64,000 bases of DNA, taken from assembly GCA_020205615.1 (NCBI GenBank), contig JAINUW010000763.1, positions 62,001 through 126,000 of the forward strand, given 5' to 3'. The notes below the pieces were generated by a model. It made no database searches, was not told the origin of the DNA, and saw nothing but the letters and a program-made list of their open reading frames with translations. Shown here one piece after another: positions 44,251-57,673 of the stretch (the stretch's first letter is position 1; every line of letters starts with the position of its first letter). The position numbers were made by a program, and so were the translations under genes. The DNA is from Panax quinquefolius. Its lineage: Eukaryota > Streptophyta > Magnoliopsida > Apiales > Araliaceae.

Positions 44251-46125
44251 TGAAAGTAGTATGCACACAAGCCAATCATGTTTGATGATAAAGCATATAC
44301 TTTGTAACAATCTTATTCATTTATTAATAAAAAGTATTAATTTATTAAAGGCTTTTAATTATCTACATGATGATCTTTGTTTTATAATATGTGATAAACC
44401 CATAGTTTTAAGCAATGCTTTTAGAATAATGATGATGATCATTTTAATGAGATCTAAATTCTTAGAAAGCTTAAAACTAAAATAGTTCCCAATCATTGGA
44501 TTACTAAATTGGGGATTAGTGAATCCGGATAGATTGGTACATACGTTGCTTGCTCATTGGATGAGGATGATTGATCTCATGATCATTTGTGTGGAGACAC
44601 TAAAGCAAGTATGTAGGTGCTTATTAGAGAATAAGTTCATCGAACGTGGCTAAGCTAAGGAATACCTAATGGAGTTTTATTTTATTCATCAATAGGAATT
44701 CTGTAGTGATAGTAAGACAAGTAATCCTTGGACTTGAGATCATCATAGTATCTTGTGTATGATGAGTTATACTTTGACTTATTCCTTAAGACCCTTAGGG
44801 TATATCAAAGGGTATGCTTGGGTATAATAAGTTGTACATGGAGATAATGTATGATCAATAAAGAATCTACCACTTCTAATAAAAGAAGAGAAATGTCCTA
44901 TGTGATTCGATAAATGACAACCCAAGAGTCCTTGGTTATAATGTAATGAAATTAGAAAGGAGTTTCTAATTTGCATTATTTGAGTTGTGCATTTAAGAAT
45001 CGAAATACATATAATTAAATAAAATAAGACTTGTGAAAGAATTCCATGCCTTATATTTAATTGGGACATTGTATGGTGGAAGGATTGAATTATCAAGTAA
45101 CTATTTACTCAAAGGTTCTTTTATGATTAATGTTGAAATCTATATTATCCGGAAAGTCGTTGATCGCTAGGAGGCTTATCCCTATTGTAGAATAAATATT
45201 ATTTATTTAAATAAATTAATTGTTTAATTTATTTATTTAAATAAGATTAGAATTGTTCTAATTGATTTATTCACCTAGGTTTAATATGGAGAACCTAAAG
45301 GGTCACACCATAAAAGGAAGAATAATTATTTAAGAAGTAAATGGCATAATCGTAATAATATGTTATGTATATTTAATTTAATCTATGGTGATAGAATAAA
45401 TTAAATAGCTTAATATTTATTATTTAATATTTTAGAAATATTAAATATAAATTAATAAGAGGAGTCTTATTAATATTATTACAATTATTATTATTTTAAT
45501 TTCTAAAAGAGTTTAGGAATTAATTTAATATAAGTATTTCTCATTTATTCCTAATTGGATTAGGAAGGAAAATTAGTTAAAGGAGTTTAATTAATTATCC
45601 CTAATAAGATTAGGGAGCTTAATTAATTAAAAGAATTAATTAATTAAACCCAATTCCTTAATTGTTAAGGTGGGTTGCCCACATCTATAAATAAGAGGAG
45701 TCTTATTATGGGTGGTATGGGTTGTTGACTTTTTTCAACATACGTAATAATTCTAATTGTTGGGAGAGTACACCCTTTTCTATAGAGATAGAAAAACTAG
45801 GGTTTAGCCAAAATACCTTCTTCTTGAATTCTATTCTTCCTTGGTGGATCACCCCAGAGGCCAAACATTTGGGTGGCTAACGTTGATCAAAGGAAGGAAC
45901 CAAACCCGGTGGATTCAAGATTAAACGCGAAAGGATTTGGAGGTGAACTTGCACGAGGAAGCTCGATCTTCAAGGGTATGATTTATTCTTTATCTTTTCG
46001 TTTAATTAATAATTACGCATAAAGGGTGATCAGGGTATATGGTTTGTAAATTTTAAACTCGATTTTACCACGCTCAGCATTATTTTATGCAATTTGATTG
46101 CGTTATGAATATTACAAACCTAACG
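44251..46125 (+). repeat. Copia LTR shared between array units 2 and 3
   Basis: The LTR is about 1875 bp with a polypurine tract on the left and a primer site on the right (TGGTATCGAGCC at 46127). A TATA-like CATCTATAAATAAGAGG lies near 45681-45697. It is almost identical to the LTRs at 36936 and 61179 apart from short hypervariable spots. Confidence 0.9.
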
Positions 46126-46572
46126 GTGGTATCGAGCCAAACCTTTATGCTAATTATTAATTGTTTTAATTTGATATGTATATTGATATGTGTTTAGAAC
46201 AATTTAATTGGGCATATTTTTATTGTATAAAATTTAATTTAAAAAAAACGTGAACTATCCGCCAATTCCTTTATTTAATCTTTGGGCATTCAAGTTGACT
46301 GAAGCAAAAAAAAATTGTTAACTGATTTTTTTTTTATGGGAAACGTGGCTGCCGGTTTTCAAGAAGTTCACGGCTGGCAGTGATATCCTGACTTGTTTTG
46401 CAATTGAAAACATGAAATCATGATTTAAGGAGAAAGAAAGACGCAAATCAAGTCCCGTGATTAACATACCATGAAAGCTTACAGGGAAGATTTGAGCACA
46501 AAAGTACACGGAAATTAAAAAAAAAAATAAAAAAAAAGCGTAAAGAATCAATTTTTTTGAAAAAGGCGGTTT

Positions 46573-46624
<52 letters not shown>

Positions 46625-48082
46625 ATAATTACGAATATATATAATATATATATAATATCAATTATTTTATAATTAAAAAGGTTTATTTTAATTTTAAAAT
46701 AAAAGTTTATTTTAATATTAAAATATAAAGTTTATTTTAATTTTAAAATTAGAATTTCATGCAAACTAATTAGAGTTGGAATTGGATTCCATGATAACTA
46801 ATTGGAGTTGAAATTGGATTTTATTTTTCCTAAAATAAAGGAGTTTATTTGTGAATAGGGAAGTAAATCCATCTTTCCTTAAATAAAGGAGTTTGTTTAG
46901 ATATAAAATAAGATTTCATATTATTTAAAAATAAAGGAGATTATTTGTAAATAGGAAAGAAAATCCGTGTTTCCTTAAATAAAGGAGTTTATTTAAATAT
47001 GAAATAAGATTTCATATTATTCAAAAAATAAAGGAGTTTATTTGTGAATAGGAAAGATAATCCGTGTTTCCTTTAATATTTTTTTTACATGGAATTGGAT
47101 TCCATAATTAATTAAAATAAAAGAGTTTATTTTAATTAAAGATTTTTTTTACATGGAATTGGATTCCATAATTAATTAAAAATAAAGGAGTTTATTTTGA
47201 TTAAAGATTTTGATTAAAATAAAATAGTTTATTTTATTCAAAATAGGATAAATTAAAATAAAAATAGTTTTATTTTAATTTAAATTTGATTAAAATAAAG
47301 GAGTTTATTTTGATTCAAAAATTAGATTTTATACTAACTAAAGTTGCCCATTAAATGATATCAATATATATATTAAATGTTTATTATTCATAAGATGAAT
47401 GTTATTTATTCGATGCATATGGTGATGTGTATGATAATAAATGGGATTGATTATGGACTATTGACCAATGCGATTGGATTTTATTTTAGTTGGATGCATG
47501 AATGTATGGGTTTTATTAAATGGGGTCTCTGCGTACTCGCCTTCTCTAATTTTTCTTAATGTAAATTCTATCTCCTCCTATGTACTTTCCCTCGATCACG
47601 ATCAAGGTTTCTATTTATTTTAAATAGTTGTGTAATAGGATTAGTTAGAATTAATTTTGAAAAATTGGAGATCAAGGGACAAGAAGCGCATGAAGACCCG
47701 TTTTGTGATGGAGCCCGGGTTTAAATGTAATAGTTATATTTAAATATTATTTCTTGCACCCCTAGGGTTTGACCTTTTGGTTCACTTGGTGGCTCTAGTG
47801 AACCAAACTAGAATAAAAGTCCATAATCAATCCGGTAGAATATAGTATTCTATATGTGCATGCTTATATTATATATATTATATATTATGCAAACATGCTT
47901 CGCATGTTTATTAATATGACGCGTATTTATATATATATATGTAAATGCATGCTAAACAAGATGAGACAAATTAATAACAAACCCCTCAATTTTTTATATC
48001 AAGTCCTAAGCGTTCAAAGATATTTGGAATATCGAACGTCGCCTTCTAGCATGATAAAATCAATAGAGTATTAAATATTTAA
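46126..48082 (+). mobile_element. Array unit 3, left part of copia interior
   Basis: It matches 38816-40760 of unit 2: primer site, leader, TA run (46574-46624), palindromic minisatellite (46665-47335), hairpins at 47776-47807 and about 47887. It is interrupted at TTTAA (48078-48082) by the plus-strand gypsy element and resumes at 57674. Confidence 0.9.
48078..48082. repeat. Target-site duplication TTTAA (left)
   Basis: AAATATTTAA precedes the gypsy LTR start TGTAAGACC and TTTAATATGAG follows its end CGTCACA. The uninterrupted paralogue at about 40747 reads AAATATTTAATATGA, with a single TTTAA. Confidence 0.95.
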
Positions 48083-50888
48083 TGTAAGACCCCGAAATTT
48101 TTAAATAAAAAGGAATTTCCTTTATTTTGAAATAGTAAGGGTTGATTTGATTAATGTGGATAGTTAAGGGTTAAATACGCAAATATTTCAAAATAAGCAA
48201 GTGGTTATAAAATATTCATTGTTGTCGGGAATATTCGTTGGTCGTGGAATATTATTCAGATCGTTGGGAATATTCGCACGACGATCAGCGCAGACCATGT
48301 GTGGACCCCCATAACTGAAAGCGATTGGATGAAGAAAACGACAAATATAAGTTGTTTTTAAATAACTTGGCAGTAGTTGTTCATTAATTAATATCGTTGG
48401 AATACCCGGTGGTAAAAAACACACTAATACGAGTTGTTGAACAAGAAGTATACACCAGTATTGCACCAATTATTGATTCTTACGTAAGAAGGCACTACTC
48501 AATAATGGTTACAAGAATTATCGCTCAAAGATTTTATTTTATCGATTCAATAATTGTTGTGTTGATATTTTATATTGTTGTTGTTTCAATAATTGTCATT
48601 ACACAAAGATCTTTCATTATCGAAGCAATAATTCATATTATCTCGAATAATATTATTAGATAACATTATTGGCAATGTCTAGAAAGTTCATCTAAGGAGA
48701 GGTTTGGTCATCTAATCAAGGCGCCAAGAAGAAGAAATTCTTATTGGAAAGCCCCCTCTTCCCTGAACCGCTGGTTGTCAATATTGTGATTCTCGTAATA
48801 TTATTTGTGAATAATTAATTATTGATTTATATGATGAGGAAAATATTGATTTTATGTGGATATAGATGGAGAAAATTTTTAAAATGACAATTGTTGAAAA
48901 TTAATATTTTATCTTTTTCTCGATAAAATAATTCATTTAAATATATTATTTTAATAATATATTAACTGGTGATATTTTTACAATGAATGTGGGATATATG
49001 AGTATATGAGGAGGAAGAGTATTTTTGTGGCATTAAATGTTTAACACATGTTTTGTGTGTTGGTGGACACAATTATCGAATCAAATTTGATTATAACTGT
49101 AAAATTGCCCGTTTGTGGATTTTGGTCGATTTTTGTTTGGAATTTGGAAAAACTTTCTTCCGCAAAGTTGTAGAGAATTGAATTTCCTATAAAAATTCGC
49201 GAGATTCGAATTTTCTGATGAAAGGGCTATTTATTATGAATTATTGAAGTTCAAGCTCAAATAATTGATTTTTGGGAGTTTAAATTATTTTGTTAAGAAA
49301 AAACGTTTTTTTGTATTTTTTTGGACATCATTAACATGTGTGGCTGGTGTTTTGACCAAAAGGTGGGCTAAGGAAAATTTGTATAATTATATTAATATTA
49401 TATTAAATTTTTCGCTTTGGTGTTCTAAGCATTTTTCTATAAATAGGGTGCTTAGGTTAGAATTGAAAATCACACCGTAAACCCAAGTTTTTCTCTATTT
49501 TCTCTCGATATTTTGAGCGTATTCTTGTGAGTATTTTGAGTATACTTTGAGTATTGCTAGACGGTGCAAGTTCCTTCAAAGACTATACCCTAGATTCTAG
49601 CTAAGCACCGATCTTTCGAGGTAAGGGATATTATTTTTTTCGTAATGATATTATTTCTTCAATATCATTATCTTTGAAATGTTGATCTCAAGTTTTTATC
49701 AAATTTGGAACTTTTTCATGTCGGGGTTACTATTCACGAAGTTACTATTCACGAGTTACTATTCATGAGTTACTATTCATTAGGTACTATTCTTAGTTAC
49801 TATTCACGAGTACTATTCAATGAAGAGCGTGAAGATATTTTTGTGGAATTTCTATCTTTTGGTGTCGAGTTACTATTCACGTGATATGCAAGACTATTCA
49901 CGATACTCAAGACTATTCAATCGAAAAATAAAATTTCTTCTTTTCTCAAAACATCTATTCGGATACTAACTCGATTGTATCCATGTTTTGATCATTCTTG
50001 AATTTTACACCACTATGATTATTTTTGAGGTATTTTGGGCGTGGATAAAACCAAGTACTAATCCTTAATCCTTAATCCTTGTCATTTTGTTTCATCGGAT
50101 TCGCTTTTTAAAAATATATTTTCATCATCCTCGCCTTAAATGATGATATTATTGAATATCTTGGCCTCAGAGTGCAAAGATGAATGATTTTCAAGAATAT
50201 CTTTGGCTTGTAGTGCAAAGATGAGCAGTGTTGAGATGAACATGACCGATTGATTAATATCTTGGTCAGTAGTGCAAAAGATGAACAGTGTTTAAATGAA
50301 CATGACTAATTGATGAATATCTTTGGCTGTAGTGCAAAGATGAATATTTGATTCGGATGTATATTGATTGATGTTACAGGATAAAATATTGATGATGGAT
50401 CGTTAAATTCATAGATTATAGTAGATTTCATTCTCTACGTAACTCTTCTATGAATTATTATTTCACGCTAATATTGATCTCAAACTTGTTGTCTCATTGT
50501 ATTCTATCGATTTTTCCTGTTGAAGACTAACGATAATTTGTTGTATATTATCTTAGTCATAATATTCTTTATCGGGCTAGTTGAGCTCACCCTTTTCTTG
50601 TTGTTCCATTTTTCTTCTCGGGAGGGAGAATGTAGCGAGTACTAGCTTGGGGTATGGAATGAAGATTCTAGAGAGAGTTGTTTAGTAGTCCTCACCATTT
50701 TGTAAAATAATGAATCAATAATGTGATGAGGATTTATTTGAGTATAGATATTGTCTAGAAGATAATATTTGTATTCAAACTCACGCTTTTATTGTTGTAA
50801 TAATAAAGTTGTAGTTGTTTGCTTTCGCATCATGTATTTGGCGTACTTTCGAATGGGTGTTGTGTATACCTATTTTGGGGGCGCCACA
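48083..50888 (+). repeat. 5' LTR of plus-strand gypsy element
   Basis: The LTR is 2806 bp, TGTAAGACCCCGAAATTTTT to GGGGGCGCCACA. TATA-like TCTATAAATAGGG is at 49437-49449. It contains TTACTATTCACGAG tandem copies (49727-49815) and the CTTTGGCTTGTAGTGCAAAG repeats (50150-50345). Layout is the same as in the 3' LTR at 54864. Confidence 0.92.
49727..49815. repeat. TTACTATTCACGAG tandem repeat in LTR
   Basis: About six head-to-tail copies of a 14-15-base unit, with variants ending in CATGAG or CACGAAG. The partner LTR at 56487-56580 has a different number and order of variants, so the array changes faster than the rest of the LTR. Confidence 0.85.
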
Positions 50889-50890
50889 GC

Positions 50891-50905
50891 TTGGTATCGA
50901 GCTTA
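50891..50905 (+). other. Primer-binding site of plus-strand gypsy element
   Basis: TTGGTATCGAGCTTA follows the LTR after GC. It fits initiator methionine tRNA priming, with the same missing base pair relative to TGGTATCAGAGC as in the minus-strand copy. Confidence 0.75.
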
Positions 50906-51059
50906 GGATATGATCTCCATGAGATCGGGGAATAGAACTAGGAGGGAGAGACGAGTAAATCCTTCGCTAGTGTGTCCTACCTAAGCTTATTTGTTAGTTG
51001 GTCAAGATATAGGGATATTATGTGATATATCGATTTCCTTAATTAACCCTTATTTTATG

Positions 51060-52190
51060 ACAAAGATTTGAGAATGTCGATCGAGAATATTAACAAGTGG
51101 AGTAAATGAGACCGTGGAGATGCCTCAGACTCACCAACGAGGAGAACGTGCAACAGTCGGGCAATGTTCCTCCCGTGAACAACACCACCGAAAGCAGATG
51201 ATGAACGAGGGATGTTTATAAGCTTTTTGCAGTTCATGCAAAAATCGACGAGGAGACTCGTGTTCAAAATATGAGGAGGAATGATAGCAATTCACGAGTG
51301 GTCACAGCCCAAGCAGCTTCAAAGAGTTGGGACCACGCACTGGGAAAGCCGGATCCGATTAAGGCGAGACGTGGGTCAAAACAAATTACCAAGATATTCG
51401 ATGTCTTGGGATGCACGGAGGAACAGAAAGTTCCATTCGCCACCTTTATGTTCCGTGGGCGAGGCAGACATCTTGGTGGGAATCAGGAAGCGCACCCTTC
51501 CAAACCGCACTCAAAGATGTCATGGGAGACGTTTGAAGCAGTTCAATGACAAGTACTTCCCCGAAAGTATTCGGCTATATGAAGGAAGTGGAGTTTATTA
51601 GACTAAAGCAGAATAACATGACGGTGTCCCAGTACGAGGCGAAGTTCGCGGAGTTATCCAGGTTTGCACCTCATTTGGTGGAGAATGAGGAACGATGACG
51701 CGGATGTTTCGAGAGGTTTGAAACCCGACATACGCCAAAGATCTCATTTCTCATAAATTTTTCTCTATTCAGATGTTGTCACAGGCTCATTGTTAGAGCG
51801 AGATAACGAGTAACGCTCAACCGAGGGACCATAACCAGGATCATATCAAGATAGCAATCATCGTAATAACGATAACCAAACGGAGAAAGAAGAATATGAG
51901 AAAGCGGTAACCACTCGGTGGTAATCGTGGCCATGAAAATAGAAGAAGCGAAGCCTGGGAGGAGATTTTAAAAGAGGAGATTCAACAACGACCATGTGAA
52001 GACGTCGGCCCAAGAAGCAACTAGTTTTATGGAGGAGAACGACCACCCGTCAGTATGTTACAAATGCGGAAAGAGGGACATATCACCATTCAAACCGCCC
52101 ACAACAGCTTTAAGGTATGCTATAGTTGTGGAAAGGAAGGACATATCGCCGAGATCAGACAGTAGCGAAACCTAGTTCAATGGGGACGGT
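51060..52190 (+). pseudogene. Gypsy gag with two zinc knuckles (broken)
   Basis: Traces of the gag core include KSWDHALGKPDPIKARRGSK (51320-51380), QFNDKYFPESIRLYEGSG (51540-51590) and a conserved FAPHLVENEE-type block near 51660. Two knuckles follow: CYKCGKRGH at about 52056 and CYSCGKEGHIA at about 52120. Their last Cys positions are lost by indels. At least six frame changes occur. Confidence 0.75.
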
Positions 52191-52199
52191 GACTCAAAA

Positions 52200-52970
52200 G
52201 ATCGTCCCGTAAAAGTCAAAGTCAACGATTCGGGAAGAGCGTTTGTCGTGGATCGGTCAAAATGCGAGGAACCCGAACGGTTAGCACGGGTTAGTTAATT
52301 ATAAATTCTTGCTAAATTTATACCTTACTAGACTGGGGTTCTACCCATTCTTTTTATCTCTCTTGCTTGCGCTCAACGCTTGAACTTGACTACGGAGAAA
52401 TTAGACTTTGACCTATCGGTGGAAACTCCGTTAGAGAAACTTTCATCACATCCATTGTTTATAAATCTTGCTTGATTCAAGTTGGCACTATCACATTACC
52501 CGTTAACCTTATTTCTATAGAGATATTTGTTTTTGATGTGATTTTAAGGTTAACTACTCATCATGCCAAATTGATTATTTTCGTAAGGTTGTTAGTTTTC
52601 ATATTCCTAAGCAACCTCGTTATTCAATTCAAGCAATCAAACCATTGTAGTCAAACATTTTCATATCAAGCCATGAAGTCATTCGCTTATTACGGATGTC
52701 AAATTTTCTTAGTCCATGTTATGGATTTGAATAAAGACACGCCGATTTGAATAATATTCCGTTGTTATTGATTTTTCCCGACGTATTTTTCAAGAATTTC
52801 TTGGCTTACTCCCAAAGCCTCGATATTAAATTTTGTATCGACTTTGAACCCCAGACAAAACTCATTTCTAAAATCTCATATCGAATGGCTCCTATTGAAC
52901 TTCGTGGAGTTCAAAATTCAACTATAGAATTTGGTACCGAGCCTTTATCTTGTGACTTCCTTTGTTGAAT
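52200..52970 (+). pseudogene. Gypsy protease to RT start (broken)
   Basis: The stretch keeps LDYGEIRL/DFDLSVET-type sequence, then IQVGTITLPVNLISIEIFVF and DVILRLTTHHAKLI (52472-52600), HVMDLNKDTP (52720-52750), and YRMAPIELRGVQNSTI at 52880-52930, the beginning of RT. After 52970 the expected RT fingers and palm do not appear. Confidence 0.75.
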
Positions 52971-53400
52971 TCACCCAAGCCGACTCTCGTAGGGACGCCA
53001 TATTAGATGCGATAGTAAATCGATAGGTGTCATTGTGACGTGCTATCCAAGATTGGGATATGAGTCACAATTGAGAGCAACCTAAGTCGATTATCGAAAA
53101 GACGTAGCTTTTAGGCTTAGTTGGTTATTATCGGAGATTCGTTGAAGGATATTCTCGAATCGCTATTCCATTAACGCAAATTGACTCGTAGAGATACAAA
53201 ATTCGAATGGAGCAAGGAATGTGGGAAGAGCTTCAAGAACTCAAGAGGAGACTCATTTCAAAACACATGTTCGATTATGCCATCCCGAAAAGCAAACGTG
53301 GTAGCCGATGCGACGCGATGAGTAGAAGATTATATGCGGAACGAAAAGTGCGATGATGTCAAGTATACGACAGAGCCAACTTTAATAGAAAAAGTTAAGG
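52971..53400 (+). pseudogene. Deleted RT / RNase H remnant
   Basis: Short pieces from after the palm remain: LLGLVGYYRRFVEGYSRIAI-like sequence near 53110-53170, EWSKECGKSFKNSRGD-like sequence near 53205-53250, then a scrambled HPGKANVVADA-type block near 53280-53310. The catalytic FIDD seen at 28224 in the relative has no counterpart. Confidence 0.65.
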
Positions 53401-54863
53401 TTGCTCAAGCCACCGAATCCGGAGTTGATGCGTATGAAGAAGAAAGTACAAGAAGGAGCTATTCCTAAGCTTAGAATTGATGAAGAAGGAATACTTCGAG
53501 TCCACTCTAGACTTTGTGTTCCTAACGACTCTGATTTGAAGTACAAGATTATGATGGAGGCACACAATACGCCATTTGCAATCCATCCTGGAAGTACTAA
53601 AATGTATCGTGATCTTCAACATACATTTTGGTGGAGCAATATGAGAAGAGAGATCGCGTAGTTTATCTCGAGATGTTTAACTTATCAACATGTAAAGGCA
53701 GAGCATCAAGTGCCAAAGGGTCCATTGCAACCACTTGAGATTCCGGAATGGAAGTGGGAACACATTACTATGGATTTCGTTACTAATCTTCCCAAGGTTT
53801 CTCAAGGCATAGATGCGATTTGGGTTATTGTTGATAGATTAACCAAGTCTACTCATTTCTTACCGATACGAGAAACTTATTCCTTGAACGCCTTTTCTCA
53901 GATATACGTAAATGCGATTGTGAGATTGCATGGCATGCCAAGATCCATAGTTTTAGATCGTGACCCAAGATTCACTTCATGATTTTGGGTTAGTTTGTAG
54001 AAAGCTATGGGCACTAATTTACGATTTATTGGCTTGGCATACCATCCTCAAACGGATGGGCAATCAAAAGGAGTACTCAAACTCTTGAAGATATATTAAA
54101 ACTCGTGTCCTAGATTTCAAAGGAAGTTGGGATAAGTACTTGCCATTGGTGGAATTCTCATACAATAATAGTTATTAAACAAATATAGGCATGGTTCCAT
54201 TCAAGCATTATATGGACAAAAATGTCGTTCTCCAATATGTTGGGATGAGGTGGGTGAAGCAACATTGTTGGGACCCGAAAGTTAGTACGTATGACTCACC
54301 GAAAAGATCCAAATGATTCGACAACGATACAAACCAAGACAAGATCGACAAAAGAGTTATGTGGATCTTCATCGAAAGGACGTGGAATTTAATGTAGGGG
54401 ATCATGTATTGTCATGAGTTGCTCCATGGAAGGAGTTACAAGATTTGGGAAGAGAGGAAAGCTCAATCCACGATTTATCTGGTCCATTTCAAATTCTTGA
54501 CCGAGTAGGAAATGTAGCCTATAGACTTGTGTTTACTCCGAGTATGTCTCGTGTTCATAATGTGTTTCACATATCCGCATTTCGTAAATATGTGAAAGAC
54601 CCGAACCACGTTATTGAAGTTAGAACCCGGACGAGATAGCCAAGACTTAACGATGAGGAGGTAATTGCCAAGATGTTGGATAGGAAGGAGCATGTCCTAC
54701 GCCAAGAAAGGTCATACCACAAGTTAAAGTTTTGTGGAGGAATCATGCTATAGAGGAAATGACCGGGAATTGGAAACGGAAATGAAAGCGAGGTATCCTC
54801 ACCTTTTCAAAACATCAGTACGTACGCCCAATTTCGAGGACTAAATTTCATAAGGAGGGAGGT
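53401..54863 (+). pseudogene. Gypsy integrase with chromodomain-like tail (broken)
   Basis: It matches the open integrase at 25899-27248. At 53401-53661 is KYKIMMEAHNTPFAIHPGST and RDLQHTFWWSNMRREIA (HHCC part). At 53710-53982 is the catalytic core with ITMDFVTNLPKVSQGIDAIW and VLDRDPRFTS, followed by a stop. At 54445-54639 are GPFQILDRVGNVAYR and SRVHNVFHISAFRKYVK. The tail has MLDRKEHVL-type traces to about 54840. Several stops and frameshifts break it. Confidence 0.85.
54852..54863 (+). other. Polypurine tract of plus-strand gypsy element
   Basis: AAGGAGGGAGGT directly precedes the 3' LTR start TGTAAGACC. It is identical to the tract at 25924-25935 on the minus strand. Confidence 0.85.
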
Positions 54864-57673
54864 TGTAAGACCTCAAATTTTTAAATAAAAGGAATTTCCT
54901 TTATTTTGAAATAGTAAGGGTTGATTTGATTAATGTGGATAGTTAAGGGTTAAATACGCAAATATTTCAAAATAAGCAAGTGGTTATAAAATATTCATTG
55001 TTGTTGGGAATATTCGTTGGTCGTGGAATATTCAGATCGTTGGGAATATTCGTAAACTGACAGTAGCCCATGTGTGGGCCCCATAACTGGAAAGTTTATG
55101 GATGAAGAAAACGACAAATATAAGTTGTTTTTAAATAACGGCGTAGTTGTTAATACTGTTGGAATACCCGGTGGTTAAAACACACTAATACGCGTTGTTG
55201 AACAGTAGCACACGGTATTGCACCAATTATTGATTCTTACGTAAGAAGGCACTACTCAATAATGGTTACAGTAATTACTGTTCAGTATTTTATTTTATTG
55301 ATTCAATAATTGCTGTGTTGATATTTTATATTGTTGTTGTTTCAATAATTGTCATTACACAGTATCTTTCATTATCGAAGCAATAATTCATATTATCTGA
55401 ATAATATTATTAGATAACATTATTGGCAATGTCTAGAAAGTTCTGTCTAAGGAGAGGTTTGGTCATCTAATCAAGGCTACCAAGAAGAAGAAATTCTTAT
55501 CGAAAGCCCCTCTTTCCTCGAACCGCACTCGTTGTCAATATTGTGATTCTGTAATATTATTTGTGAATAATTAATTATTGATTTATATGATGAGGAAAAT
55601 ATTGATTTTATGTGGATATAGATGGAGAAAATTTTTAAAATGACAATTGTTGAAAATTAATATTTTATCTTTTTCTGATAAAATAATTCATTTAAATATA
55701 TTATTTTAATAATATATTAACGGTGATATTTTTACAATGAATGTGGGATATATGAGTATATGAGGAGGAAGAGTATTTTGTGGCATTAAATGTTTAACAC
55801 ATATTTTGTGTGTTGGTGGACACAATTATCGATCAAATTTGATTATAACTGTAAAATCGCCTCAGTTTGTGGATTTTTGGTCGATTTTTGTTTGGAATTT
55901 GGAAAAACTTTCTTCTGCAAAGTTGTAGAGAATTGAATTTCCTATAAAAATTCGCGAGATTCGAATTTTCTGATGAAAGGGCTATTTATTATGAATTATT
56001 GAAGTTCCGAAGCTCCGAAATAATTGATTTTTGGGAGTTTAAATTATTTTGTTAAGAAAACGTTTTTGTATTTTTTTGGACATCATTAACATGTGTGGCT
56101 GGTGTTTTGACCAAAAGGTGGGCTAAGGAAAATTTGTATAATTATATTAATATTATATTAAATTTTCGCTTTGGTGTTCTAAGCATTTTCCTATAAATAG
56201 GTGCTTAGGTTAGAATTGAAAATCACACCGTAAACTCAAGTTTTCTCTATTTCTCTCTCGATATTTTGAGCGTATTCTTGTGAGTATTTTGAGTATACTT
56301 TGAGTATTGCTAAATTTCAAGTGCAAGTTTCCTTCAAAGACTATACCCTAGATTCTAGCTAAGAAATACCGATCTTTCGAGGTAAGTGGATATATTTTTT
56401 TCAGTAATGATATTATTTCTTCAATATCATTATCTTCGAAATGTTGATCCAAGTTTTTATCAAATTTGGAACTTTTTCATGCTTGGGTTACTATTCACGG
56501 GTTACTATTCACGAGTTACTATTCACGAAGTTACTATTCATGAGTTACTATTCACGAAGTTACTATTCACTTAGTACTATTCATGAAGCGTGAAGATGTT
56601 TTTGTGGAATTTCTATCTTTTGGTGTCGAGATTATTTAAGACTATTCACGTGTATACAAGACTATTCACGATATACAAGACTATTCAATCAAAAATAAAA
56701 TTTCTTCTTTTCGTCTAAAACATCTATTCGGATACTAACTCGATTGTATCCATGTTTTGATCATTCTTGAATTTTACACCACTATGATTATTTTTGAGGT
56801 ATTTTTGGGCGTGGATAAAACCAAGTACTAATCCTTAATCCTTAATCCTTGTCATTTTGTTTCACCGGATTCGCTTTCTTTAAAAATATTTTTCATCATC
56901 CTCGCCTTAAATGATGATATTATTGAATATCTTTGGCTCAGTAGTGCAAAGATGAATGATTTCTGAAGAATATCTTTTGGCTTGTAGTGCAAAGATGAAC
57001 AGTGTTGAGATGAACATGACCGATTGATTAATATCTTTGGCCTCAGTAGTGCAAAGATGAACAGTGTTTAAATGAACATGACTAATCGATGAATATCTTG
57101 GCCTCAGTAGTGCAAAAAGATGAATATTTGATTCGAGATGTATATTGATTGATGTTACAGGATAAAATATTGATGATGGACCGTTAAATTCATAGATTAT
57201 AGTAGATTTCATTCTCTACGTAACTCTTCTATGAATTATTATTTCACGTAATATTGATCCCAAACTTGTTGTCTATTGTATTCTATCGATTTTTCCTCGT
57301 TGAAGACTAACGATAATTTGTTGTATATTATCTTAGTCATAATATTCTTTATCGGGCTAGTTGAGCTCACCCTTTTCCTTGTTGTTCCATTTTTCTTCTC
57401 GTGAGGGGAGAATGTAGCGAGTAAGTAGTACTAGTAAATGGGTATGGAATGAAGATTCTAGAGAGAGTTGTTTAGTAGTCCTCACCATTTTTGTAAAATA
57501 ATGAATCAATAATGTGATGAGGATTTATTTGAGTATAGATATTGTCTAGAAGATAATATTTGTATTCAAACTCACAGTTTTACTGTTGTAATAATAAAGT
57601 TGTAGTTGTTTCTGTACCATGTATTTGGCGACTCAGAATGGGTGTTGTGTATACCTATTTTGGGGGCGTCACA
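54864..57673 (+). repeat. 3' LTR of plus-strand gypsy element
   Basis: The LTR is 2810 bp, TGTAAGACCTCAAATTTTT to GGGGGCGTCACA. TATA-like CCTATAAATAGG is at 56190-56201. It differs from the 5' LTR mainly by small indels at CG- or CAG-containing spots and in the TTACTATTCACGAG copy number. Confidence 0.92.

Larger units (their letters stand above)
48083..57673 (+). mobile_element. Ty3/gypsy chromovirus (Tekay/Del-like), plus strand, nested in copia array
   Basis: The element is 9591 bp, flanked by TTTAA, with LTRs of about 2.8 kb at both ends. The interior (50889-54863) is about 4.0 kb, roughly 0.8 kb shorter than in the minus-strand relative. Gag with two zinc knuckles, protease region, start of RT, and integrase are recognisable, but the RT palm and most of RNase H are gone. 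It is the same family as 23979-33461, in the opposite orientation and different target. Confidence 0.92.

Noticed and set aside
49727..49815. CRISPR-like short repeats
   Set aside because: Copies are head to tail with no unique spacers, lie inside a plant LTR and recur in every LTR of the family.
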